A DNA stretch of 13,869 bases from Flammeovirgaceae bacterium (GTDB taxonomy: Bacteria > Bacteroidota > Bacteroidia > Cytophagales > Cyclobacteriaceae), in contig QIEB01000236.1 of NCBI GenBank assembly GCA_003229495.1, forward strand, positions 1 through 13,869, given 5' to 3'. Below, piece by piece: positions 6,885 through 13,869 of this stretch. A program made the translations under genes and the position numbers. Numbering within the stretch: position 1 is the stretch's first letter; each line of letters begins with the position of its first letter. The notes under the pieces are model-generated. The model searched no databases, was not told where the DNA came from, and was given only the letters and a program-made list of their open reading frames with translations.

Positions 6885-8085
6885 TGGATCCTTTTAAAAT
6901 TCTAATAGCGTTATCATAATATATTTTACGCAATACGCTGTCCGGTAAACCCAAACCTTGTATTTCTTTGACCTTATCTGTAAAATAGGTATCGAAAACT
7001 ACCATTCCTGGGCTGCTGAAATACTGCCAGTGCCGGTCCATCATGTTAACAATCCTTTGTTTTTCCTGATCCAGTTCCGATTCCGACATCTCCGATGTAT
7101 CCCCGAAGGTGCCTAAGTCCGTTCCGTAGAGATAACGGTCCTGATATTTGATAATGAATGCGCGTACTTTCTCCGAATCCTGTATGATCAGATCTCCAAA
7201 TCGGGCCGCCGGCTCCGCTGAAAAATTAGGGTACTTGTCCAGGGTTTCAGCAATTAGGCCCACATCATGAGACATTGAGCCATGGTGGGCCCCCACCACC
7301 ACCAACTCCGGGTTTCGGGCCAGCCAATGGTTACGGGCTTCCTGAATGGCTTCCCAAGTGGGGATCTCAGGATGCTTATAGGCATGGTATTGCGGATTGT
7401 TTCTAAAGTAACCTGCATGGGGATTGTCATCGTCCAGCGGTCTCCAGGCCTGTAACGGCTCTCCAATGTGCGCCAACACGGGAATTCCCTGCTCTATCAA
7501 GTAATCCCACACTGGCTGAATACGTTCATCATCAATGTGTACATAACTACCGGAATTGTCTTTTGATACCATACCAAAATTTTTCCAGACCTTGACCATT
7601 TTGGCACCAATGGAGATCTCCCTCTTCAAATGGTCAATTACTTTCGAAGCGTAATCCGAATCATCAATACCGTTGGCAGTGAAAGAAGCACAGTAATAAT
7701 AGTGATCACGGTGCTTTTGAAAATTTGCCGAAAGTCCTTCCCTGTTCCGCCGCCAGCTTAGGGTATCTACCCTTCCGACATCAACCAATACCGGTTTCAA
7801 ATTAAAACTATCCAACATCGGGATTAAATAGTCCCGCTCAGCCCGATAGTGGGCATGAAAGTCAATCTTTGGCATGCCCGGGTCCGGCTGATAGGCTGCA
7901 CTGGAATCCTCATTGGCAGGAGCTTGACATCCAAACAGGACACCGATAAACAGTATACTGAGGAACACAAGAGTAAATAAACTGAACCTCCGGAAGACTG
8001 GTAGTTTCCAGATATTGACACCGTCTGTTATGGTAAACCGACCGTTGGAATCAAAATATTTATATTTCATATAATTGAAAATCAT
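6877..8085 (-). CDS. Amidohydrolase-family (Amidohydro_2-like) metal-dependent hydrolase, lipoprotein
   Basis: This is a 402-residue TIM-barrel hydrolase. Metal-ligand candidates in family order, numbered from ATG 8085, are His77 and His79 in DFHAHY, Lys165/Lys168 in KMVKVWK, His206 in LAHIGEP, His267/His268 in VGAHHGS and Asp323 in LYGTD. A hydrophobic stretch ending FIGVLFGC places a lipobox Cys at about residue 53, so the enzyme is probably a membrane-anchored periplasmic or outer-membrane lipoprotein. About 30 residues precede the basic and hydrophobic part of the signal, which is unusually long. A GTG at 8091 and an ATG at 8070 are alternative starts, and I see no later ATG before the signal. 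The substrate cannot be read from sequence. It is the first gene of a likely two-gene operon with the semialdehyde dehydrogenase and diverges from the DUF2306 gene across 159 bases. Confidence 0.8.
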   Translation of the reverse strand: MIFNYMKYKYFDSNGRFTITDGVNIWKLPVFRRFSLFTLVFLSILFIGVLFGCQAPANEDSSAAYQPDPGMPKIDFHAHYRAERDYLIPMLDSFNLKPVLVDVGRVDTLSWRRNREGLSANFQKHRDHYYYCASFTANGIDDSDYASKVIDHLKREISIGAKMVKVWKNFGMVSKDNSGSYVHIDDERIQPVWDYLIEQGIPVLAHIGEPLQAWRPLDDDNPHAGYFRNNPQYHAYKHPEIPTWEAIQEARNHWLARNPELVVVGAHHGSMSHDVGLIAETLDKYPNFSAEPAARFGDLIIQDSEKVRAFIIKYQDRYLYGTDLGTFGDTSEMSESELDQEKQRIVNMMDRHWQYFSSPGMVVFDTYFTDKVKEIQGLGLPDSVLRKIYYDNAIRILKGSNN

Positions 8086-8210
8086 TCGCACATACTATTT
8101 CGTAAAAATATTTATAAGAATTAACATATGAAGATACTTTTAGTCTTTTTCCTTATAATTATCAGGCTCTACATGGAAGGTGCCTCACCCCGGCTTAGAT
8201 CATTGGTCGG

Positions 8211-8240
8211 TTGATTTACCAAAAACTTCCTATATTTTTG
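8211..8240 (+). promoter_or_regulatory. Bacteroidota-type promoter of the DUF2306 gene
   Basis: TTG at 8211-8213 lies 19 bases upstream of TATTTTTG at 8233-8240. This matches the phylum's -33 and -7 consensus (TTG, about 19 bases, TAnnTTTG) exactly. The -7 box ends only 4 bases before the ATG at 8245. Transcription would therefore begin at or within a few bases of the start codon, implying a leaderless or nearly leaderless message. Confidence 0.65.
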
Positions 8241-8244
8241 ATCT

Positions 8245-8856
8245 ATGAACTTTATTCGGAAAATTATCTGGTTCCTATTTGTATTCCTGGCCATCGGTAT
8301 AGGGTTGTACCCCCTATTGTATTCATTCCTCGATATGAGTCAAGGTTTATTGGGATCCAAATCTCCTGAGCTCCAGGCAAATGTTATATGGAATACAGCC
8401 TTTCGGCTACACATCTTCCTGGGTGGACTGACGCTACTAGTGGGCTGGTCGCAGTTTAGTAAGAAACTCCGAACCGCCAGACTGTCACTTCACCGGACCT
8501 TGGGGAAAATTTATTTAATATCCGCATTCATAAGCGGTGTCTCTGGGTTATATATAGCATTTTTCGCTACTGGAGGTCTGGTTGCTCAATGGGGCTTCGG
8601 ATTTTTGGCTGTGTCTTGGCTTTCTACAACTTTCATGGCGTATTCCAAAATAAAGGCCTTAGACATAGTTTCTCATCAACAATGGATGACCCGATCTTAT
8701 GCACTGGCTTTTGCGGCGGTTATGCTGCGTGTATACTTACCTTTTATGCAGGCCGGATTGGGTATGGAATTTATTGACGCCTATCGAATTGTTGCCTGGA
8801 TTTGCTGGGTGCCTAATTTATTAGTAGCAGAATGGATAATAAGAAGTAATTACTAA
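8245..8856 (+). CDS. DUF2306 family integral membrane protein
   Basis: The protein has 203 residues and about six hydrophobic segments, beginning at roughly residues 8, 50, 85, 112, 148 and 178. The DUF2306 signature is clear: RLHIFLGGLTLLVGWSQFSKKLR, then LHRTLGKIYL, a GG-x-x-x-x-GF block, and HQQWMTRSYALAFAAVMLRVYLP. Two histidines sit near membrane segments (RLHIF and SLHRTLG) and could bind a cofactor, but no function is established for the family and I infer none. The ATG at 8245 fits both the length of the first membrane segment and the promoter just upstream. It stands alone on the + strand, 92 bases ahead of the TrpB2 gene, with no clear terminator between them. Confidence 0.88.
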   Translation: MNFIRKIIWFLFVFLAIGIGLYPLLYSFLDMSQGLLGSKSPELQANVIWNTAFRLHIFLGGLTLLVGWSQFSKKLRTARLSLHRTLGKIYLISAFISGVSGLYIAFFATGGLVAQWGFGFLAVSWLSTTFMAYSKIKALDIVSHQQWMTRSYALAFAAVMLRVYLPFMQAGLGMEFIDAYRIVAWICWVPNLLVAEWIIRSNY

Positions 8857-8888
8857 CATTATCAGGGTTATTTTTAAGTAATTCGAAT

Positions 8889-8917
8889 TTGCTGTTCACA
8901 TAAAAACTGTAGATTGG
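8889..8917 (+). promoter_or_regulatory. Weak promoter candidate for the trpB2 gene
   Basis: TTG at 8889-8891 and TAGATTGG at 8910-8917 are 18 bases apart. They differ from the Bacteroidota consensus by one base in the -7 box. Transcription would start about 25-30 bases before the ATG at 8949. Read-through from the DUF2306 gene is the alternative. Confidence 0.25.
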
Positions 8918-8948
8918 GTTCAAAATACCTGGCTTATAAATCAATACC

Positions 8949-10324
8949 ATGAAAACTCGAAAGATAACTCTTGAGGAACATGAAATTCCTGAAAAATGGT
9001 ATAATATCATTGCCGACATGCCCAACAAACCGCTGCCTCCATTAAACCCAGGCACCAGAGAGCCCATCGGCCCTGATGCTCTGGCTCCTCTTTTTCCTAT
9101 GGCCCTGATCCAACAAGAAGTAACCACGGAAAAATGGGTGGACATCCCGGATGAGGTTAGAAATATATATTCCATGTGGCGGCCTACCCCACTATTCAGA
9201 GCCTATGGCTTGGAACAAGCCCTGGACACGCCGGCAAAAATATACTACAAGTACGAAGGGGTCAGTCCAGCGGGTTCCCATAAACCGAATACAGCAGTAC
9301 CGCAAGCTTACTACAATAAACAGGAGGGTATAAAACGCATTACTACCGAAACCGGAGCAGGGCAATGGGGTTCGGCCCTGAGTTTTGCCTGTAACCATTT
9401 TGGTCTGGAGTGCGAAGTCTATATGGTAAGAATTTCTTATGATCAAAAACCTTACCGTAAATCCATGATGAAAACCTGGGGCGCCAAAGTATTTGCCAGC
9501 CCCACCACCCGCACAGAAGCGGGGAAAAAGATCCTTGGTGAAGACCCCGATAGTCCCGGCTCATTGGGGATAGCAATTTCTGAAGCCATAGAGCGCGCTG
9601 CCAGCGACCCTGAGACCAAATATTCCCTGGGCAGTGTACTTAATCATGTTAAGCTACACCAAACTGTCATCGGTCAAGAGGCGGTAAAACAAATGGAAAA
9701 AGCCGGGGACCTGCCAGATATCGTCATTGCACCGTTTGGGGGCGGTTCCAACTTTGCCGGTCTGGCCTTCCCATTCCTGCGATTTAATTTTGAAGAGGGC
9801 AAAACAATACGTTGTATTGCCAGCGAGCCCTCCTCTTGCCCCAAACTGACCCGCGGAGTATTCCGTTATGACTTCGGGGATACCATAGGCATGACTCCTT
9901 TACTACCCATGTATACCTTGGGTCACAACTTTATACCGGCCCCTATTCATGCCGGAGGGCTACGATACCACGGAGCAGGGGTAATTGTAAGTCAGTTATT
10001 AAGAGATAACCTAATCGAAGCTTGTTCACACGATAACCTTGAGGTTTTTGAAGCAGGGATCCTGTTTGCAAAAACCGAAGGGAAACCGAAGGGATTGTAC
10101 CGGCTCCTGAAGCTAATCATGGGATTGCCACTGTCATTCAGGAGGCCAATAAATGTAAAGAAGAAGGCATTTCTCGGACCATCCTATTCAATCTATGCGG
10201 GCACGGGTATTTTGATATGCAGGCATATGAAGATTATTTGAACGGTAAGCTGGTGCGGCATGAAGTAACCACGGAAGAAATACAACGCAGTCTGGCGGAA
10301 TTGGATACTCCGGAGATCAACTGA
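8949..10324 (+). pseudogene. trpB: Tryptophan synthase beta chain, TrpB2 type, frameshifted by an 11-base duplication
   Basis: TrpB condenses indole and L-serine to L-tryptophan using pyridoxal phosphate. The TrpB2 class is shown by the extended N-terminus (EKWYNIIADMP, PLFPMALIQQE, WRPTPLFRA) and YEGVSPAGSHKPNTA with Schiff-base Lys112. The phosphate-binding GGGSN is at 264-268, with GGLRYHG beyond it. After Gly378 the frame shifts and the read-through frame ends at 10241 with about 52 unrelated residues. The correct tail, starting IVPAPEANHG and including LFNLCGHGYFD, is intact in another frame to the TGA at 10322-10324. Deleting one AAACCGAAGGG copy restores a 454-residue protein, the normal TrpB2 length. 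Without that tail the enzyme lacks a segment that lines the cofactor ring and is probably inactive. No trpA or other trp gene is near, which is usual for TrpB2. The start is ATG 8949. Confidence 0.9.
10072..10093 (+). repeat. 11-base tandem duplication that frameshifts trpB2
   Basis: AAACCGAAGGG occurs twice in direct succession (10072-10082 and 10083-10093). Eleven bases shift the frame. Removing one copy turns AKTEG-KPKGLY into the family-typical AKTEG-IVPAPE and opens the frame to 10324. Confidence 0.88.
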
Positions 10325-10395
10325 AATTGATGAATTCAGGAGTTACCGGAAAAATCAGTAAAAATTCTGTGATTCCGGTGCTGTCTGCGAAGGAG

Positions 10396-10412
10396 TACTT
10401 TTTAAAAAAGTA
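10396..10412. terminator. AT-rich inverted repeat between convergent genes, weak terminator candidate
   Basis: TACTTTTT and AAAAAGTA form an 8-base inverted repeat around a single A at 10404. It lies in the 116-base convergent gap between trpB2 and the cyclase gene. A second inverted repeat, ACCGGAA (10345-10351) with TTCCGGT (10373-10379), has a 21-base loop and no T-run. Neither is a convincing intrinsic terminator. I list the first because of its position and its T-runs on both strands. Confidence 0.25.
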
Positions 10413-10438
10413 TGAATTATGAGTGATGAATTATGAGT
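10411..10438 (-). repeat. Heptad micro-repeat next to the cyclase stop codon
   Basis: On the + strand four units read TATGAAT, TATGAGT, GATGAAT, TATGAGT. The tract ends two bases before the cyclase stop codon (10441-10443), on its downstream side. Confidence 0.65.
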
Positions 10439-10440
10439 TC

Positions 10441-12360
10441 TTAGTAAATTTTTTCTGAAATCTTTGTTAAGTTTTTGATAAATAAGTCAATAAGGTCTGG
10501 ATTTACCAGGTAATACTTTTCCAATTCCTCCCTGGCGTTTTGTATAAAATCAGGGTTCCGACTCAATACTTCCTTTAACTTTGTCTGTGCTTTTTCCTCC
10601 TGATCAACCTCCATCAATATAGAAAGTCTGATTATGTCAAAAAGAGGTAAATCACTAAGCTGAACCTGATTTATCTCAATCAAGGCTTTTGAGAAGTCCT
10701 TTTTAAGACAGTCATCGGAAGCTCTGGCAAAGTATAGCCAGGGTTTTAAAGATGAATATGGGTTTAACACCATGGATTTCTCGAGAAGACTGATTCCTTT
10801 TTGCCAATTACCAGCCAAAGCAACATGGACACCCATTCCTCCGATTATTTGTGAATTGTTTGGATTTAGTGCGATCGCGTGTTCGGAGGCAATAAAGAAA
10901 TCATTTACTTCCTTTTTGCCGAAGTAGGCCAATGCCAATGCATAGTAGGCATTTTGGTTCATGGGATCCAGATTAATAGCTTTTTGAGCTAATTCGGCAG
11001 CCCGGTTCAAAGCATTGGGACGCTGATTAAAACCATGCTGATATTCTTCCCTATAGAGATAAGCCAGGTGAGCCATGCCATCCACGTAGGTAGAATCCAT
11101 TTTTAGAGCATTTTCAAGGCATTCCCGCGCTTGTAGATGGTCTTCCTGGTTGTGACTTTCCACGTACTGATAGGATCTTAAGACACATTCATAAGCATTG
11201 AGTTCACTGGGATGTTTCCGCTGCAGCTCCTCCTGATTTACTCTGGATATAATCCCGCTAGCATCAGCAATGGTGCCAACGACTCGAACCGTAATATCGT
11301 CCTGAAGGGCAAAAATGTCTAATGTGGTTAGATCGCGGTCATAGGAAGTGCCCCAAACTTGACCACCGGTGGTAACATCAAGTAACTGGGCAGACACCCG
11401 TATAGTATTTAAATCTCTGCGCACACTGCCCTTTAGTATATAACCAACTCCCAGCTCCTCCCCTATATCCAAAATGTCCATAGAATCCGTTTTGAATCGG
11501 AAGCTGGTGCCGCTGGCCAACACAAAGAGATCGGTACCCGACAAAGCAGTAATAATATCTTCGGTAAGTCCATCAGTGAAATACTCTTGATCCGGGTTAT
11601 TACTCAAATTTTCAAATGGCAGCACGGCAATTCTGGGGCCTGGGGGTAAAGTCAGCACATCTTTATTTGCCGTTGGATCTGAAATGGATTTTTTATTACG
11701 AAAAGAGTCATCAGAAGAGGCAGCACCTGGGTTGAGTATCCACCAGATACTTGCGCCAACTAAAATGAGTATCCCAACAATAGCAACCAGCGGCCTCCGC
11801 CATTGTTTTTGAAGTTGAGAGGTATCTTTGACAGCATCCAACAGCTTGGATAAATATTGCTTATCCTGAATATTTACCTGGTATAATTTTACCGGATGAC
11901 TGATGTTTTTTAAGGATGCTTCTTCTATAAATACAGCCTCGATTTCTTTTCTATTAGAAATATTATGATAGACAGCAGCCGAAACATAAATCGCTCCTGG
12001 TGGTGCCAGGGCCTCAATACGAGAGGCAATATTAACTCCCTCTCCAAAAACATCGTTATTTTCAAATACAACTTCACCTTGGTGGATGCCGATCCGTAGT
12101 TTGAGGTCTGGTTCATTTTCACAAGCTTGTTGAATTGCGGCCGCACAGAATACCGCATCTGAGACGGTAGTGAAACTGACCAATACGCCATCACCAATTT
12201 CTTTCAACCATACCCCCTGAAATTTTTTGATCAGTGATTTTTGGATGGTGCGGTTCCTGTTGAGTACTTCTAATGCCTTTGATTCGTCTTCGCTCATAAT
12301 GGCGGAGTACCCGACGATGTCAGTAAACATTATGGCTGCTAGTTGGCGGGATTGGGACAC
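10441..12360 (-). CDS. Class III adenylate cyclase with TolB/FlgO-like domain and TPR repeats
   Basis: This 639-residue protein probably makes cyclic AMP. The cyclase domain (about 5-165) has metal-binding Asp14 in FTDIVGYS and Asp57 in KEIGDG. Lys53 and Asp103 occupy the positions that recognise adenine, which favours ATP over GTP. Transition-state residues Asn110 and Arg114 lie in GEGVNIASRIE, so the site looks complete. One membrane segment follows (about 190-209). Next is a TolB/FlgO-like domain starting RIAVLPFENLSNNPDQEYF (about 243-360), then TPR-type helical repeats from about 375 to the end. Inferred topology is a cytoplasmic cyclase with a periplasmic sensing part. The start is GTG at 12360, giving the usual MSQSRQLAAIMFTDIV beginning; the only upstream sequence is the repeat tract. 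It lies 46 bases after the transporter gene, so co-transcription is likely. Its ligand is unknown. Confidence 0.9.
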   Translation of the reverse strand: MSQSRQLAAIMFTDIVGYSAIMSEDESKALEVLNRNRTIQKSLIKKFQGVWLKEIGDGVLVSFTTVSDAVFCAAAIQQACENEPDLKLRIGIHQGEVVFENNDVFGEGVNIASRIEALAPPGAIYVSAAVYHNISNRKEIEAVFIEEASLKNISHPVKLYQVNIQDKQYLSKLLDAVKDTSQLQKQWRRPLVAIVGILILVGASIWWILNPGAASSDDSFRNKKSISDPTANKDVLTLPPGPRIAVLPFENLSNNPDQEYFTDGLTEDIITALSGTDLFVLASGTSFRFKTDSMDILDIGEELGVGYILKGSVRRDLNTIRVSAQLLDVTTGGQVWGTSYDRDLTTLDIFALQDDITVRVVGTIADASGIISRVNQEELQRKHPSELNAYECVLRSYQYVESHNQEDHLQARECLENALKMDSTYVDGMAHLAYLYREEYQHGFNQRPNALNRAAELAQKAINLDPMNQNAYYALALAYFGKKEVNDFFIASEHAIALNPNNSQIIGGMGVHVALAGNWQKGISLLEKSMVLNPYSSLKPWLYFARASDDCLKKDFSKALIEINQVQLSDLPLFDIIRLSILMEVDQEEKAQTKLKEVLSRNPDFIQNAREELEKYYLVNPDLIDLFIKNLTKISEKIY

Positions 12361-12366
12361 TTTTTA

Positions 12367-12401
12367 TAGTTTTTAATTTTTAGTTTTTAGTTTTTAGTTG
12401 G
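12367..12401 (-). repeat. Heptad micro-repeat between transporter and cyclase genes
   Basis: On the + strand five units read TAGTTTT, TAATTTT, TAGTTTT, TAGTTTT, TAGTTGG. The tract begins five bases downstream of the transporter stop (12407-12409) and fills most of the gap to the cyclase GTG. It leaves no obvious ribosome-binding sequence, only an AT-rich leader. Its core is shared with the tract at 6850-6884. Confidence 0.7.
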
Positions 12402-12406
12402 ATTCT

Positions 12407-13759
12407 CTAAATCATTAATCGAAAAAGACCATACACCGCCACCCATCCTATAGCCAGAACGCTAATCCAGAGAATGACGTCATATAATTTGCTGGGAGCA
12501 AATGCTGGCAATGTCCTTCGGTATCTGAATTGAAGCGTGGCAAAAACTACTAACAACAAAAGCACGGATCCTACGATACCCCCGCTGATTATCATCATAA
12601 CTGGTAGTTTTATAAACACAAAAAACGAAGCCCAAAGTAACGGCAACAACCAAGCCATCACTGAAATACTCCATAACCGTTGCTTGATATCGAAAAAATC
12701 GATCCAGCCCAGCTGTCCGAACATATCGGAATATTGCCTGGTCCACGCTGCCAGGGCTGCAAATAAAGTGCTGAACAGTACCATAAATGACCCTAATAAA
12801 AAAATCGGCTTCGCTTCTGGTCCTATGGATTCGGTATACATCATGGACAGAGATTCTATCATTTCATAGCCTTCCGGAATCCTATCTTGCGCATGAAGCA
12901 CCGCAGCGCCTAACAAATAGAAAGCTGCAGTCACCACGGTATAAATTACCATCGCTACCAGTGCATCCAGGTACATGACTTTAATCCAACCTCGAGCCCG
13001 CTTGGTCCACTCTGGAGTGTCCTCACTTGGGCCCGTATAGGTAGCATAACCCTTTTCCAGGCACCAATAGTTATAATGAATAATTTCATCGGCGCCTACC
13101 CCAGTAATACCAAAAGCTCCTATAGCTACTGCCACTGCTGCTGCAGGCAGTTGAAAGGTCAGGCCGCTCAATACATCAGGCCAAATCAATGTGTACTCGG
13201 TATATTTGAGAAAATACAAGGCTAGAAAAGTAAAGACGATAAATAGTGCTATTAACACTATGGAGAACCTTTCAATAAATTTGTAGTACCCTTTAAAGGT
13301 CATCAGTGCCACTACCACAGCCACTAAAAATGCCCAAAATGACACCGACACCTGAGGCAAAACCATATTTAGAATAAGGGCCACTCCGCCTACAATCCCC
13401 CCCATCTGCAGCAGTTTAATGATCATTATCATCAATACCAACCAAACCGACCAGCGGGCCCCTCCAATACGCGGCCCCGGTAGTTTATTAAATGCCTGCA
13501 TGGCGGTTTCTCCGGATAAAATGGTGTGCTTTCCCATTTCCATTTGGACTGCCACTTTCACCAGACAACTGACCATTATCACCCAAAACGTCACAAATCC
13601 CGCCTTGGCACCGAGCGTGGTAGTAGCTATTAGTTCACCTGAACCAACAATAGATGCCGAGAGAATCAAGCTGGGACCCAGAAATTTTAATTTTTTTAGT
13701 AAACCCGGAGGGGGGTCTAAGACATTGTCTTTATTTAGGATGTATGGGTCCTTGCGCAT
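12407..13759 (-). CDS. Nramp-like divalent-metal/ion transporter lacking the canonical metal motifs
   Basis: This is a 450-residue inner-membrane protein with about eleven hydrophobic segments and an Nramp-like N-terminal block (FLGPSLILSASIVGSGELIA). The usual DPGN of membrane segment 1 is replaced by GSGE (39-42). The usual MPHN of segment 6 is replaced by GADE (222-225) within FGITGVGADEIIHYNY. Acidic residues remain at both unwound-helix positions (Glu42, Asp224, Glu225), but the metal-selecting Met and paired Asp/Asn are absent. Transport of manganese or iron therefore cannot be assumed, and the substrate is unknown. I recall Nramp-like proteins of this divergent kind in Bacteroidota and Planctomycetes. 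The start is ATG 13759, preceded only by a weak promoter-like sequence. The cyclase follows in the same direction. Confidence 0.8.
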   Translation of the reverse strand: MRKDPYILNKDNVLDPPPGLLKKLKFLGPSLILSASIVGSGELIATTTLGAKAGFVTFWVIMVSCLVKVAVQMEMGKHTILSGETAMQAFNKLPGPRIGGARWSVWLVLMIMIIKLLQMGGIVGGVALILNMVLPQVSVSFWAFLVAVVVALMTFKGYYKFIERFSIVLIALFIVFTFLALYFLKYTEYTLIWPDVLSGLTFQLPAAAVAVAIGAFGITGVGADEIIHYNYWCLEKGYATYTGPSEDTPEWTKRARGWIKVMYLDALVAMVIYTVVTAAFYLLGAAVLHAQDRIPEGYEMIESLSMMYTESIGPEAKPIFLLGSFMVLFSTLFAALAAWTRQYSDMFGQLGWIDFFDIKQRLWSISVMAWLLPLLWASFFVFIKLPVMMIISGGIVGSVLLLLVVFATLQFRYRRTLPAFAPSKLYDVILWISVLAIGWVAVYGLFRLMI

Positions 13760-13821
13760 GGCCAGGATTAAAGTCCACTATGCATTTTACAATGTAAGCA
13801 TAATTCTATATACCACATTAT

Positions 13822-13869
13822 GGACGAGGGACGAGGGACGAAGGACGAGGGACGAAGGACGAGGGACGA
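13822..13869. repeat. Heptad tandem repeat at the right window edge
   Basis: Almost seven units of GGACGAG or GGACGAA run uninterrupted to the end of the window. This is the cleanest of the short-period tracts and it may continue outside. Bases 13760-13821 before it hold no gene. It is too short-period for a CRISPR array. Confidence 0.85.

Noticed and set aside
10345..10379. ACCGGAA/TTCCGGT inverted repeat as a terminator between convergent genes
   Set aside because: Seven base pairs around a 21-base loop with no T-run on either side is not a credible intrinsic terminator.
13763..13792. Minus-strand TTG, 19 bases, TAATCCTG as the transporter promoter
   Set aside because: The spacing is right, but the -7 box has two mismatches to TAnnTTTG, including its central Ts. 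This is too weak to call.
13822..13869. CRISPR-like array
   Set aside because: Units are 7 bases with no spacers, and no cas genes are present.

Overview
The window reads as a chromosomal segment of a member of the Bacteroidota. The evidence is a hybrid two-component system (sensor kinase, receiver and AraC-type regulator in one chain), lipoproteins with short lipoboxes, AT-rich gene starts mostly without Shine-Dalgarno sequences, and a promoter of the phylum type (TTG, 19 bases, TAnnTTTG). I cannot resolve the family. The genes look like ordinary chromosomal ones. I see no phage, insertion sequence, CRISPR array or RNA gene.

Layout from left to right. The C-terminus of RsmE (16S rRNA methyltransferase) ends at 110. 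A secreted lipoprotein gene (309-1051), broken by an 8-base tandem duplication, is followed by a strong hairpin terminator. A full-length hybrid two-component regulator (1141-5193) faces a minus-strand pair: an amidohydrolase-type lipoprotein (6877-8085) followed by a 2,5-dioxovalerate (alpha-ketoglutarate semialdehyde) dehydrogenase split into two overlapping reading frames (5258-6843). Diverging from that pair are a DUF2306 membrane protein (8245-8856) and a TrpB2-type tryptophan synthase beta chain (8949-10324), the latter broken by an 11-base tandem duplication. At the right end, an Nramp-fold transporter without the family's usual metal motifs (12407-13759) precedes a class III adenylate cyclase with a TolB/FlgO-like domain and TPRs (10441-12360) on the minus strand.

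Genes working together: the amidohydrolase and dehydrogenase look like one operon for a catabolic route ending in 2-oxoglutarate, and the convergent hybrid regulator could control it (inference). The transporter and cyclase form a second likely operon.

Two patterns stand out. First, three genes are disrupted by short indels. Two are exact tandem duplications (8 and 11 bases) whose removal restores the expected protein. Second, six gene 3' ends carry short degenerate tandem repeats, five with a 7-base and one with an 8-base period, at or within a few bases of the stop codon. A seventh heptad tract runs off the right edge. Unit sequence differs between most tracts, while period and position recur. 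The only gene end with a clear hairpin terminator has no such tract.
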